Below the pieces are notes generated by a model, which saw only the letters and a list, made by a program, of their open reading frames with translations, had not been told where the DNA came from and did not search any database. Made by a program: the position numbers and the translations under genes. Positions 32,215 to 44,014 of a DNA stretch of 64,000 nt are shown in pieces. This DNA comes from Acanthosepion esculentum (lineage: Eukaryota > Mollusca > Cephalopoda > Sepiida > Sepiidae): contig OZ038498.1 of NCBI GenBank assembly GCA_964036315.1, forward strand, positions 15,071,997 to 15,135,996. Direction: 5' to 3'. Numbering within the stretch: the stretch's first letter is position 1; each line of letters starts with the position of its first letter.

Positions 32215-33150
32215 TCTTCTATACCAAGTGTTCCAAGAATGCAGTCCTGACCTGAAATCACAACTTCAGTCACTTTCTCATTACTATAATGTAGTTTTCC
32301 CTCTGCCTTTTCTATAATTATTTTCATGGTAATTGTTCTAATGAATTTTTCTCTATGATATCTAAACCTTAGAATTTAACCACATTACTAGATTGATGAC
32401 AAGAACTCATCATTTTCCAGTTGAAATGGCTAGATGTAACTATAAGTTCTTGTGTTAAATGAGTTTCTATTCCTCTAATGTTCGTACAATACAAAATACC
32501 TCTTGTTCAATCTGCCATTCTTGAGTTCCGTACACAACATAAAAATATCCTCCCTTTTCACTGCTTCAGCCCTCTTTTATCATACCAACACCATGGCCAA
32601 CTGACCAATTAGCGTTCTTCGCTTTTGTCCTCAGTTACCCAGGCAAATAGCCTCCTCCAGTCCAAACAGTCAGCACATGACTTGCTATTAGTCGAACCAT
32701 GCTAAGCTGTACAAAAGCCACCATTACAGAACATACACTGTTGGAATCATCCAGCATGAAGAGGGGGAGATTCATGCCATTTTCAAGGAACAAAATGCTG
32801 CTGCTACATGCCGTGTATTGAGGTAAGGAACTTATTTTCCTTTGCACCAGATGCAAACCACTCTGACTCACTTGCTTTGCTTCTACATAATTGTTCACTA
32901 CAGTTCTATACTAACATTTTTTTTTCTCTCACACTTCTCACTTGTGGAACTCCCTTCAGGATTCTTGCTTTCCAGTGAATTTTGTCCTTGAAAAATTTAA
33001 ATGCAATGTCAATCATTATCTACTGCCTTCTTAATTTCTATTATTTTATTGTTCTCATTCCTTAATAAGGTTTTCCAATATTCTTTCACACTCAGTAATC
33101 CTTTGTGTATTAGTGGCTTTGTTGCCTTGCTTGGGGTGAAATGATTAAAA
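32215..33150 (+). mobile_element. LINE-A C-terminus and 3' tail, interrupted by a solo LTR
   Basis: The first half (32215-32450) carries tcctgacctgaaatcacaac, then the R-x-x-E-F-like region. The second half (32903-33150) resumes with ttctatactaac...cttgtggaactcccttcagg, the terminal motif and the tail ctcagtaatcctttgtgtat, ggggtgaaatgattaaaata. The intervening 452 bases are a solo LTR. Confidence 0.85.
32451..32902. mobile_element. Solo LTR with 5-bp target duplication GTTCT
   Basis: It begins TGTGTTAAATGAG and ends TTCACTACA. GTTCT lies directly on both sides (32446-32450 and 32903-32907). Removing the insert restores LINE-A. On the minus strand atgataaaagaggg near 32580 is TATA-like, so the parent element may have pointed that way. 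The 87-codon open frame inside has no recognisable domain. Confidence 0.88.
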
Positions 33151-33215
33151 TAATAGGACTGAAGATAAACCTTTCCAAAAGAGAAACTATGATATGCAAC
33201 TGGAATGAAAGCCGT
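33151..33215 (+). mobile_element. LINE reverse-transcriptase scrap
   Basis: Reads G-L-K-I-N-L-S-K-R-E-T-M, the segment that follows the catalytic box in many LINE reverse transcriptases (G-L-K-I-N-x-x-K-T). Only about 20 codons remain. Confidence 0.55.
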
Positions 33216-33706
33216 GATGGCACTTGCCCCCCCCCAATCTATCGTAAAAATTTAGGATTTTTTTTTTTCAATCAATTCACTCAAAGCAGTATAACAATAT
33301 TTTACATAATTGTAACACTATAAACATTTAGTATTGGGGTGTGTAAACACCCCCAGGAGACTATCCATTTTCGTAAATCCAAGGTGACTAACACAGAGTT
33401 AAAAAGCTAGAGACATCATGTCGAAGTCAAGTCTTTATCATTTGATATTTTAAACTGGATGCTAAATTCTTTAATCCTTAAGGACTGGATAATACTTTCA
33501 ATCTTGCCTTCCATAAAGGATTTAAATCAATCATTATCAGCAACTCTAAAAAAATATAGCAGACTCTTCATAAATCCCTTGAAACAAAAACTGTATCACT
33601 AATCCTCTTTAGGAATGTTAAACAAAAAATGGCAACAATTAAAGGTGATTTTTTTTTCTTTGCCAAAGTACACCAAGCACAGGTTTCAGAAGAGCATACT
33701 TAAATA
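33216..33706. other. Unassigned
   Basis: Mixed AT-rich sequence with a C run near 33227. Nothing recognised. Confidence 0.4.
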
Positions 33707-33821
33707 CAGGGGGGTTGCAAAAATAGGTAAACAATAAGTTATACCAGCAATAATAAGTTTATATAATCAATACAATAAGTTTTGTTTTTCATTACTGTAT
33801 ACCTACTTTTGCATTCCCCTG
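33707..33821. mobile_element. 115-bp TA-flanked MITE
   Basis: Ends caggggggttgcaaaaatag and, reversed, caggggaatgcaaaagtagg, with about 30 bp of inverted similarity and TA on each side. Size and TA target fit a Tc1/mariner-type MITE. Confidence 0.75.
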
Positions 33822-33959
33822 TATACAATGTAATGTCTTAAAAATAAATGCTTTTTTCAGGAAACTTCTTTATTATTTTCTCCGTTTCAAATTTCATGAC
33901 TAATTTTTCATTATTAAAATTTAAAGTGCACATCAGAGTTTTAGTTAGTTTTAGTTTAA

Positions 33960-34560
33960 AAAAAGTTGAAAAACACCGTTCTAAACAGTCAACTGTATAT
34001 AAGTTCTTTCAGACCAATGATTAAAAATGGCTTTGAGCAATTGAAGCCTGTAGGTCTTAGAGAGGACCATCATTTTTTGACCCTCATGGACTGGTGCTAC
34101 AGAATCACAAACAAAAACTGTACGAGAAAACAGATTAAAAATGGCTTTGAGTGAATGAAGCCTGTAGGTCTTAGCGGGGACCATCATTCTTTGAGCCTCA
34201 TGGACTGGTACTACAGTATCACAAAGTACTTTACCAAACAACAGTAACAACATTACTTCAGGACTTTCAACAGCAGCAATAGGTAAAATGGATATCACAT
34301 GTAACTTAAAAAGAAAATAATGACATAATCAAGATGTTGACATTCCACACGACTTTGAACAAAAGGTTAGAAAAGAAACCCCCCTTCAGTACTAGAAAAA
34401 TTAATAACAGCTTCTGGACTTAAGAAACCTATTTTCCTGAAAAATTGTTATAATAGAAAGATTTTATGAATTTCAACCAAAAGTAGTACTGATTGTTTGG
34501 TCAATGAATGCCATATATTTCCTTATAAGGAAATGGCTAGTATTACTATTACAATTTCCA
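33960..34560 (+). mobile_element. LINE-C remnant with 118-bp tandem duplication; empty hAT site
   Basis: The same LINE-C region as 27520-27910. The first 118 bases (about 34020-34137) are repeated in tandem (to about 34255), each copy starting attaaaaatggctttgag. At 34505-34530 atttccttataaggaaatgg is the uninterrupted counterpart of the hAT insertion site at 27903/28373. Confidence 0.82.
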
Positions 34561-34599
34561 TTAATAATCTTGACTCTTGGCTAGTTTATAGACAATGAT

Positions 34600-34840
34600 T
34601 TGTCTTCTCAACAGACTTATTCAACCTTTACAGTGAGGTGAACCTGAGTGAAGTAGAAATGTTACCAGGATTCATTATTGGCAGCCACACTCTTAAGAGC
34701 ATGTTATGCAGATGACACAGTGTTGCTAGCAGACAGAGAAAGGAAATTACAGAAACTTCAACATAAGGTAGTAAAGGAAAGCGAGAAGAAAGGACTAAAC
34801 ACCAATTGTAAGAAAATAGTATGGATGTTTGGGTCAAATA
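34600..34840 (+). mobile_element. LINE-B RT fragment with intact Y-A-D-D box
   Basis: D-L-F-N-L-Y-S-E near 34615, then Y-A-D-D-T-V-L-L-A at about 34705-34731 and K-V-V-K-E-S-E-K-K-G-L-N after it, spread over two frames. Confidence 0.82.
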
Positions 34841-35228
34841 TAAAATTTTTTTAAATATATAATTAAACTAGAAATAACACCAAGTTCAACATGAGTTAAG
34901 TCCCTTAGCAGATTTATAATCTCTAAGATTAGAGAGTTACAGAATTGGCGTGGGTGCAGGAGTTGTCAGAAGTTTGCCAGTGTTGACAGATTACATTCTT
35001 CGGTGGTTCACTCTGAATTTTCTGTCTGGATTTACTTCCATAGCTTTTTCCATGTTTGGATATGGCTGCAAGGTAGCAGAGGTTTAAAATCAGAGTTTTC
35101 CTTCTAGATGAACTACCTTCCTGGGCTGATGAGATACATCTACCCAAAGCAGATAGTTACAAGGCTCCAAGCTTATTGAGATGCATAGCATGGGAGCATT
35201 TTATAGACAGTGCAAGCTTGTCCCCACT
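34841..35228. other. Unassigned
   Basis: A 72-codon minus-strand frame (34929-35147) has no motif I recognise. Composition suggests an unclassified repeat. Confidence 0.35.
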
Positions 35229-35672
35229 ACCATCCCCAGCTTTGACAACCTTTAAAATGTGGGAGGTATTTCTGACGCACTCTGTATAAACTTTATATTT
35301 TGTGGATACACGTGTTAGAGTAGACCACGCCATTTATTTAGAAACTGTGGGAACTTATATCTCACCAATGGAATATGAAAGGAGTGAATGTGGTTTGCTA
35401 CAATGTGCATAGTATGTCCAGTCTTAGTCATGACGGTTACAATTGGTGGAACTAAGGAATGTCGTTCATCTGAGCACTTCCTTGCGAATAGTGATAAAGC
35501 AAAGAGAAGCTTGTGACGTTTTGTCTGTGAGAAATGAGTTGTAGGGTGGAAAATAAAAAACTATAGCCCTTTGTTTAAATAACAGTGAAATAATTTGTTT
35601 TAATAATAGTTACGTTGGTCTTTTTGTCAACCTTTAAAATGTGGGAAGTATTTCTGACGCACACTGTATACG
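35229..35672. repeat. Two direct copies of a mariner-like terminal sequence
   Basis: caacctttaaaatgtgggag plus gtatttctgacgcactctgtata at about 35239-35287 recurs at about 35629-35671 in the same orientation. Reversed it reads tatacagtgtgcgtcagaaa, resembling a TA-flanked Tc1/mariner terminus. No opposing terminus was found in this window. Confidence 0.55.
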
Positions 35673-35934
35673 TAACAGTACATAAACAGAGAATATATTA
35701 ACATTAGATAAACAAAATCACTAGAAAGCAAGACAAACTACAAAAGAGTTGTACTTATACATAGAAGCTGCATGTCTTCATGATATAAATAAGCAAAGAA
35801 AGTCATTTTTACCTGTAGTGTTTTGAGAATGATGTTAATAATCTTTGAAATATTAACAAAATTACTGATGTTGTTTGTTATGCACATATATAAAACTGAA
35901 TGTTTACACATGCACACATGCAAACACACACACA

Positions 35935-36066
35935 CACATGGATGTGCAGGTGGTGTGGTGTGGTGATTAATGGCTTGGAACAAGAAACAAGTGAGTCAAG
36001 TTCAAGTTCTGGTCAACTTTTTTAAAATTCACTTTCGCATAAATACAATTGAGAAAGGCATGAATC
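35935..36066 (+). mobile_element. 5S/tRNA/core SINE family, truncated copy
   Basis: A tRNA-like part (gatgtgcaggtggtgtggtg, then caagttcaagttctggtcaa as B-box region) is followed by the core (gagaaaggcatgaatcgatc). No 5S portion and no tail. Confidence 0.7.
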
Positions 36067-36295
36067 GATCTCTTCCACCATCTGTGCAGTGAAAAGCAGA
36101 ACAGAATTGGGATCTCTAGCCTTGTTTGGCAACCAGTCTAAGAGAAGGACAACTTTGAATTCAAAACCTGAGGAGGGCTGCTTGGAGACGTGTGGTACAC
36201 TGTGCACTATTTTTCTCTTATATTCACTTGATCCGTGTAGCTTGTCCAGCAGTTCAGTTCTAAAAGTCAACTGTTGGGGCCACATACATTGAAAA
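36067..36295 (-). repeat. Unclassified repeat with coding look
   Basis: The minus frame reads H-V-S-K-Q-P-S-S-G-F-E-F-K-V-V-L-L-L-D-W-L, which looks like a degraded coding or repeat-encoded stretch. I do not recognise a domain. It sits directly between a SINE core and a GATA satellite. Confidence 0.35.
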
Positions 36296-36298
36296 CCT

Positions 36299-36395
36299 GA
36301 TAGATAGATAGATATGGACAGACTGACATAGATAGATAGATATGGACAGACCGACATAGATAGATAGAAAGATAGATAGATATGGACAGACTGAC

Positions 36396-36434
<39 letters not shown>

Positions 36435-36557
36435 TGGACAGACTGACATAGATAGATAGATAGATAGATATGGACAGACTGACATAGATAGATAGATAGA
36501 TAGATATGGACAGACTGACATAGATAGATAGATAGATAGATATGGACAGACTGACAT

Positions 36558-36590
<33 letters not shown>

Positions 36591-36592
36591 GC
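36299..36592. repeat. GATA satellite with punctuating unit tatggacagactgacata
   Basis: Seven punctuating units separated by 2-8 GATA copies. Confidence 0.95.
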
Positions 36593-36964
36593 ATGTGTAT
36601 AACACTTTACTGAATGCACAAATACTACACTTTGATATTTACATTACTACACTTTATTTTAATCAAAATGTGAATCCTTTTGAAATCATCTTTATGTATT
36701 TGAATCGTATATATTTTGTAATAAAAGCACTTTTTGAAATTAACAAACAATTTAGATTTGAAATCTGACCAGAAAAATGTAAGTTACTGAACTCATTCAT
36801 ATTTAAAAGCTATTGATCATGTTTCCACAAAAATCAGTTTATTTTTTGAGCTTTTTGCCAGGGAATTTTTCATTATGTAATATTATGTTTGTAACATCTG
36901 ATAAGAATATAAGATTAAATCTTTTATGTGTAAATAATTGTTTATTCACTTTTGAACTCTGTCA
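36593..36964. other. Unassigned AT-rich
   Basis: Nothing recognised. Confidence 0.4.
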
Positions 36965-37300
36965 AAATAAAGGGCATGTGGCAGAGTGGTTAAGAACATT
37001 CGCATTCTGACAATGAGACCCGGGTTTGAATCTCACCATGGTCGATTTGTCAGGAAGGAGACTTCTTGATGTTATCAGACTGGATGGGGTCAATCCCAGT
37101 GTGCGGCACCTTTGAAAAGTGCCTGAAAACCATACCACGGGTTGACCCAAGCCTTGTGAGTGAAATTGGGTAGACGGAACCCTTGGGTACCATCGATAGC
37201 TGTGCTAGCACAAAGTCACAAGCCATCATGGCCAAGGGCTTGAGTGTGTTGACCATGTTCAAATTGTTGATCACGCTAGATAACACGCCTTTTCCCAGAA
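36965..37300 (+). mobile_element. tRNA-derived SINE, separate family
   Basis: A box tggcagagtgg (36979-36989) and B box ggtttgaatct (37022-37032) sit about 33 bases apart, as in a tRNA-like Pol III promoter. The roughly 250-base body is GC-richer than the flanks (agactggatggggtcaatcc, aacccttgggtaccatcgat). No acceptor-stem pairing, so not a tRNA gene. Only one copy in the window. Confidence 0.7.
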
Positions 37301-37789
37301 ACTGTAACTATGGTCTGCTCAGCATAGTTCCAGTATAATCCACAGGTGAGCTCTGTGGGTGTTGAATAAACACAAATGCACCTGACCAAGCCTCTGCAAT
37401 AGACAGGTATGCTCAAATACAAGTAGCCAGCTATACTACTACTACTATACTGTCAAAATTACATTGTTTGAATCGAGTAGTAGATGGCTTCTACAAACAT
37501 TTGATCTTTTTCTAGCAAGAACATAAGAGATTCTGCCCTTGTAGGTTTAGCATTTATATAACTTCTTGTCATCCAGGTGTTTTGTGTGTGCATATCACAA
37601 GTTCAGCTGGGCTTCTTATTTATATTGGTGCACCCATCAACATATTCTAAGGTTGGATTCTGCACTTGGTATCTTTGAGGTCACCTTCTTGGTCAACACT
37701 CAAGGCACGTAGGTCTTTTTACATTCTGAAGTATATCAAAATACAAAGCTTAGATTGGTATCTCTTAGGATGAACCTAGTATATATTGG
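37301..37789. other. Unassigned
   Basis: Short (CTA)n near 37431-37450. No gene or family recognised. Confidence 0.4.
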
Positions 37790-38010
37790 GCTCATATTTA
37801 CCACAAGGCAGGATGTGGCACAAGGCCAATTTTTACATGGGGTGATTCCAAGCCTGTCGGCTCAGCCAAAAATTCCATGTAGACCCCACATAGATGAGGT
37901 CGAATTTGTCTACCTCCCCAGATGAGACTCTGCCCATCAACACCTCCCCAGCATGTAGAGGTTTATCCCTTGTTTGCCTATTTAAGATTAGGGGTCTAGT
38001 TCTGTCTTGT
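37790..38010 (+). repeat. Fragment related to the 49725-49990 SINE body
   Basis: gaggtttatcccttgtttgc and ctatttaagattaggggtct resemble the body at 49920-49955. Upstream, aggatgtggcacaaggccaa resembles words near 60635 and 59028, which look like SINE pieces. Confidence 0.4.
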
Positions 38011-38640
38011 AGATTAATTGGCCATGGTTAAATGCAATTGGCAGAAATGCCCAACAAACAGAATTCACAAAGTTTGCAATAAAGAATAACAAAAGAAAGA
38101 AAAGAACAGGGAAAAAATAATATTGAGCAAACGATATATGTAAGGCAAAGCAAGAGTTATAAGGCAAAAAGTAACAAACTAAGAACAATGTTAACAGACA
38201 AAAGGGAATAAGTGACATGCAATTGAAGTGTTCTGACTTCAAGACAGAATAGAACTAAGTCAGATAAGATCAAGAAGTGGCCTATCTTATTGTCTAGTAA
38301 GAAATCCCATCATGCATCTGTATGTTTTGTCTATAAATTTAGGGAGGGGAGATGTATTTATAGTCATTCCAAAGCAGATTGGAGCCAACAGATGGTATTC
38401 TAGCATAGGCTTGACCATTGCAATCTAATGCTGTGACGAATTAGTTTTTCAGGTTTCATTTCATATTTAAAGCAACATAGCCAAAGGAAACAAATGTGGC
38501 ATGAGCAAACAAAGTTACACAGAAACTGACTCTTGATATAACTGACAGATTATTAATATGATGAAAACATGAGTTCAGCTTGCCAAAAAATATGAAGTAA
38601 CCTGAAAAACTTTTGTTTAAATAAGTATGGAAAGTCAACA
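38011..38640. other. Unassigned
   Basis: AT-rich; no recognised feature. Confidence 0.4.
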
Positions 38641-39112
38641 TCTTGACTATGTCAATTATTTTCTCCTTTAAGTTACAGGTATTATCCATTTTAGGTGCTG
38701 CTGGTGTTGAAAGTCCTCAGATAATATGGTTCCACTTATTTGGTAGAGTTCTTTGTTTGTGGTTCTGTTGCGCCAGTCTATGAGATTTGATGAAGGATAA
38801 TCATCTTTAAGACCTACAGTGTCCATCAGCTTGGTGCCAATTTTAATTAGTGATCTGAGAAAATGGTTGCATGTTGCTGATAGTTTAGACATTTATGAAT
38901 GAGTTGGACTCCACATGAATTTCTAGATTTGACCAAACTATTTAAAACATGACTAGTTTTCAGGTCAACATTTTGGTATTGTAGCATTTTATGGCATTGG
39001 ACAAAAGTACCCCGATCACAATCCATTCTAGGTTCAATTTCCTTATCTTTCATACTAAATTTGTTATAACCAGTCCATACAATGAGGTATTTAAAATGTT
39101 TAGAATTTATCA
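38641..39112 (-). mobile_element. LINE-C RT thumb and C-terminus
   Basis: Minus strand: F-K-Y-L then K-D-K-E-I-E-P-R-M near 39050 (the thumb segment F-K-Y-L-G...K-E-I-E-x-R). T-T-N-K-E-L-Y-Q-I-S-G follows near 38750, then D-F-Q-H-Q-Q-H-L-K-W, then K-M-L-T-F-H-T near 38640. This copy best shows that LINE-C pieces elsewhere are reverse-transcriptase ends. Confidence 0.75.
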
Positions 39113-39120
39113 GTTTCACA

Positions 39121-39543
39121 CAGTGGCAGATCTACTAAGTAACTAATGAGTCTTAAGCTTCAGGGCCCCAAATCCCAGAAGGGCAAGTGAAGCAATTTTT
39201 TTAATGAGTGAATTTTCCAACAAAATCAATTTTTTTTTAAAGTGTTTGTTATTAAAATAAAGCCATTTTATTGATAGAATCATTAGCCAATGAGTTGAAG
39301 TAACTAATTTTTGTCATAGAATATCCTCTGATACCTATTTCATATGGCCTCAAAATTTCCCTGTAATCGGTCAAATTTCAAATTTTTCTTGGGGGCTTGA
39401 AGTGCCTAAACCCCCAGCTGTATGGACTCGCCAGAATCTATTCACAGCCTACATTTTGGCTATTGTATCCTCGGATCTATTGTGAAGGCCCCCCCCCATA
39501 TTTGTTTAAGTTTCATGTCCCCCAAAATGTAGGTCTGCTACTG
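39121..39543. mobile_element. Second nonautonomous hAT element
   Basis: The left end is cagtggcagatctac; the right end reversed is cagtagcagacctac (13 of 15 identical). Flanking 8-mers gtttcaca and attctaca agree at 5 of 8, an eroded duplication. The interior is AT-rich with no transposase. Confidence 0.7.
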
Positions 39544-39649
39544 ATTCTACATTCTGAATTTTTATGTTGGTTTCAGGATATGTGTCATCCAAAATTCAAG
39601 ATTAATGTTATCCTGTCATCCTGGGTTTGTTGACTGTTTTTTTTTTATG

Positions 39650-39948
39650 GCTTATCAACCCTTTGTAAGTTATTTAAAGCTGAAACATATTCTGGGGGTT
39701 GTAAGAATAATTTTTTTTTTTTTTTTGCAAGTGAACATAACATTGACAATTTTTTGAAGATAACAATGATTTTTTTCAGATATGTGTTACTAATTAACCC
39801 ATAGCTGGTGGAGGAGATGGATTCCTACCTTTCTCAAGGGTATCGCACATAAGTGAATGTAACAAATTCAGTTGGAATTCAAACTTAGTTCTCTGCTTTC
39901 TCAGTCCAATTGGCTATCCATTACACCAGCCACAATATCCTGTCGTCC
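39650..39948 (-). mobile_element. 5S/tRNA/core SINE family, copy lacking the 5S part
   Basis: Aligns with 2205-2497 from the tail (tatcaaccctttgtaagtta on the plus strand) through the core (ctacctttctcaagggtatc) to the tRNA part (caattggctatccattacac). Confidence 0.78.
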
Positions 39949-40067
39949 CGGGGATGATAAAACATCAGTTTGGGATGATTGCTTAGGTTATTTGGAATGA
40001 TGCCAGGAACAAACAAAATTTTTAATTAAAATTCTATTATAGTTATTTTATTTGTCTATATCTCTGA

Positions 40068-40548
40068 TTATGATTACTTGCATTATTTACATTATTCGGA
40101 CTGTTATCCTCATCTTCATTGCCATATTCATAACATTTCAGCCTCTGTATCTCCAAGATGAGGTATTATGATTACTTGCATTATTTGGACTGTTATCCTC
40201 ATCTTCATTGCCATATTCATAATGTTTCCACCTCTATATCTCTGAGATGAGATACTATGATTACTTGCATTATTTACATTATTCGGACTGTTATCCTCAT
40301 CTTCATTGCTATATTCACGACATTTTGGCTGTTGTACGCTCCGACCTTCTCCAGGTGATTGGAATTTCAAACCGAACCCTTTATTTTATTCACCAGGGTA
40401 GATTGATCTAGTTCCACATGCCATGCCTGTTTTGGATGTCTCAGTTATTTCCTTTTAACTCAACTCTCCAAGTTTTGGTTCACTACTTCTGTGGCCTGGT
40501 ATTGAACTCACATCTTTTTGGGTCTAGTCAACAGATCTAACCAATGGA
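40068..40548 (-). mobile_element. SINE-B with tail segment tandemly triplicated
   Basis: A tRNA-like head lies on the minus strand (B-box-like gtgagttcaatacc, about 40513-40500). The body follows, and then the end containing ctgttatcctcatcttcatt is repeated three times, starting near 40068, 40165 and 40255, with units of about 90-97 bases. Confidence 0.75.
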
Positions 40549-41117
40549 AGAGGCATGGCACGTGAAACTAGAACAATCTACCCCAGTAGACGAAATAATG
40601 GGTTAGGTTCCTTAGGATAGAATAATTTTACAACTTTGTTACAAAGTTTGTGATAACAGGCATCGCTAACTTGACAATTAAATTTGCTTTTAAGAAACTA
40701 ATCACTGATAATTTACAACTTACTTTATTATTTAAGTATAACATTTTAAAAAAAAATTAAATTGGTATTTTATGTCAATATAAAAGAGCATTTCAAATGT
40801 TTTTATGGTATGAAAAATCTTTTTTTTTTCTTTTTTAGGATCAAGAATTCCGGTTGTAGCTAATACATAGAATGGAAACAAAGAAATATCTGAAAGAAAA
40901 ATTTTTTTTTGGTGGTGAAGAGGTACTTTTAGTTTCTTTACTATGGGACTTTGGAATCTTTCTAATTATAAAAGTAAAACTTAGTCCTTTTGAGAAACAA
41001 TGAAAATTGGTTAAATGTTAATTTAACCAAAAAAAAAAAGAGTGCACTGTACTGCATTTATGTATGCATTTATTGTAACCAAAATGTGTGTGTACTATAC
41101 AGCAGTGTTGTAAAAAT
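40549..41117. other. Unassigned AT-rich
   Basis: T and A runs only; no feature recognised. Confidence 0.4.
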
Positions 41118-41135
41118 AGATTGATGAACAGGCTG

Positions 41136-41171
<36 letters not shown>

Positions 41172-41222
41172 GAATGGATGAACAGGCTTAGATAGATAGA
41201 TAGATGAATGAATGAACAGGTT

Positions 41223-41255
<33 letters not shown>

Positions 41256-41318
41256 GAATGAATGAACAGGTTTAGATAGATAGATAGATAGATAGATAGA
41301 TGAATGAATGAACAGGTT

Positions 41319-41355
<37 letters not shown>

Positions 41356-41397
41356 GAATGAATGAACAGGTTTAGATAGATAGATAGATAGTTAGAT

Positions 41398-41440
<43 letters not shown>

Positions 41441-41521
41441 GAATGAATGAACAGGTTTAGATAGATAGATAGATGAATGAATGAACAGGTTTAGATAGAT
41501 AGATGAATGAATGAACAGGCT

Positions 41522-41578
<57 letters not shown>

Positions 41579-41591
41579 GAATGAACAGGCT

Positions 41592-41652
<61 letters not shown>

Positions 41653-41715
41653 GAATGAACAGGCTTAGATAGATAGTAAGGCTGAGAGGTAGATAGACGA
41701 ACAGGCTGAGATAGA
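41118..41715. repeat. GATA satellite with punctuating unit tgaatgaacaggttta
   Basis: About 14 punctuating units (gaatgaacagg with ttta, ctta or ctga) between GATA runs. A separate (AC)n lies at 41767-41793. Confidence 0.95.
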
Positions 41716-43930
41716 TTGTATGTCATGCTTTCACGTCCTAACCGCTCTTCTTTAAGAAATGCTAATACACACACACACACACACACACACATACACAAAA
41801 TTATATATATGGATATTATTGATACTAGTTTATATAAGTGGAACAGACAACTCAAAACGGGACAGTCCCGGCCAAACGGGGACGTTGGGTAAGGCTAAAA
41901 AAACAATTTTATTACTGTGCCGAAACACATGAATAAAATCCCCATTTTTAAGCATGGGACTGAAGATGTGCTTGGTTGGTCACGTGATCAAGCCACTTCA
42001 AAAAGTACCTAGGTACTGTGTACTGATTGAAGAAGAAGCACGTTTTATTTTTAAACTTTTTTACACTCACAATTTGTTTGTCTTTAGGGAGTTCGTTTAA
42101 TAATATTTTTTTTAGAATAAGAGAAATCAGGTGGAACTCATATTTTTTTCAGCGGTTTACAAAGTATAGACTGATAGACATTGTGTTAGAGTTAATTTGT
42201 TGATATGGTGGTCACATGTCTAACTCTAAAAATAAATATTAATTAAATAATCACATATAGAGTAGACTCTCTCTATATCGGTACATGAAATGTAAACGAA
42301 ATATTCTCTCTACTAGTCTCTAGTATTTCGTTTATTTTTCTTTATCATTTTTCCCCATTTCCGTGGGTTTTCATTTTTTTTTTTTTTAAATGGGGTGCAA
42401 AATAATTATTTATTAGCAGAAAACGTGTCAAAAACAAAAAGGATATTCCTTGTAATATGAGGCATGGTAAAAAAAACGTCGATGCCTAATGTTAGTTTCG
42501 GTGTGCTCCACTTTAAGGGGTACATACCGAGGCTCTTTTGGTAAAGATGTTGATTCTTTTTTATTTAGAATTTATTTATGCTTGCATACATTGCTGGTTA
42601 ATTCATGCCAACGAGCGGGAAAATAGTTTTGTTTTTTGTTGTTTTTTTTCATCTTATTTTGCTCACACAAGAAGCGTATTTCCACTTCTTGAATCAGTGA
42701 ATTTTATTTTTATAAATATTTGTAAATTTTGCGCTATCAATGAAATTATTCTTTCTTTGTTTAATCAAGTAGAAAGAGAGTGTGTGCTTCTCTTTTTATA
42801 ATCAATGGTTTTAAAAAGTTAATACTTTGATCGTTAAAAAATAAAAATAGATTATTGTGTAATTGTGTAAAAATTACACACAAAAATGAAAAAAGTTTTA
42901 AATTCATCTTGGTTGCCAAAACTTTTTTGACAATATATTTTTCTTTCTTCCTTAGAAAATAAAAGTACTAAATTAAAATGGAGATTCTTTTAAATTTTAA
43001 ATATATATATTTAAAGATTTTGAAGGATTTATTAACAAGAAAATATTTCATGTTTTAGTTTTAAGTTGAGCATATTTTTCTTCTTTTTTTTATTGTGGTT
43101 CATATTTAATTTGAAGGAGAATTTCAAAATCTATCACAACACTGTTCTGTCCTATAAAAAAATCTCAAAGGTTAATTTCAGATTATTAAAAAAAAAAAAA
43201 AGAAGGTAAACCTCAAAGTAAATGTCAATATTACACAGTTATTTAGACTAAAAAAGCTAAAACAAAAATTAATAATAATAATTTTTAAAAAAACTGGGGC
43301 CTACTTCAGTTTTAGCGGTTGAAAAAAAACTATTTTTAAGTCCGGGAGAAAATAAAAACCTTTAAAATTTAATTTGCATTAAGAAAACATTAATAATGTG
43401 TATTATTGTTTATGGATATCTCTGGTAAATGATTTTGAATGGGAAATAAACAAAATAAACAATTGCTAAGAAAAACACAAAATTGCTATGTGCTTCTAAG
43501 TAGTGCACGGTATCAGGAAGAAGAAACCGGGTAAATGTCTATAGGACGGGAAGTTGTGATGTCCCTAGTAAAAGTAAAGTGTATCTCTTCTTCTTAAGCT
43601 ATGTCAATAATATATCAAGGCCTCCCGCATCTCCGATATGCCGTGGAAAAGCCAGTATACGGGCCACAAAAGACTGACAGGAGTCTAGGAACCCCAAGAC
43701 AAAAACATATTCATTTTGGATCGATTTAAAAAGCTTAAATTTCTTTTTAGTTAGCAACTATTTTTAATTGAACTCTAGAGAATTATCTTTTTTTTTTTTT
43801 CAAAATGAGAAGCGGGAAGAAAAAATGCACCCCCCCCCCCCAAAGGTTGTCTCAAAAATCAAAATTACGCTTAAAAATAAAATTTATATTTTATAGGTAA
43901 TTTCCAATTAAGACGCAAACTCGTACAGTT

Positions 43931-43970
<40 letters not shown>

Positions 43971-43973
43971 TAT

Positions 43974-44014
<41 letters not shown>

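Noticed and set aside
36022..36619. Three long overlapping minus-strand frames rich in I-Y-L-S and S-V-H-I-Y
   Set aside because: They are translations of a GATA satellite. The same is true of 26086-26467 and 41457-41855.
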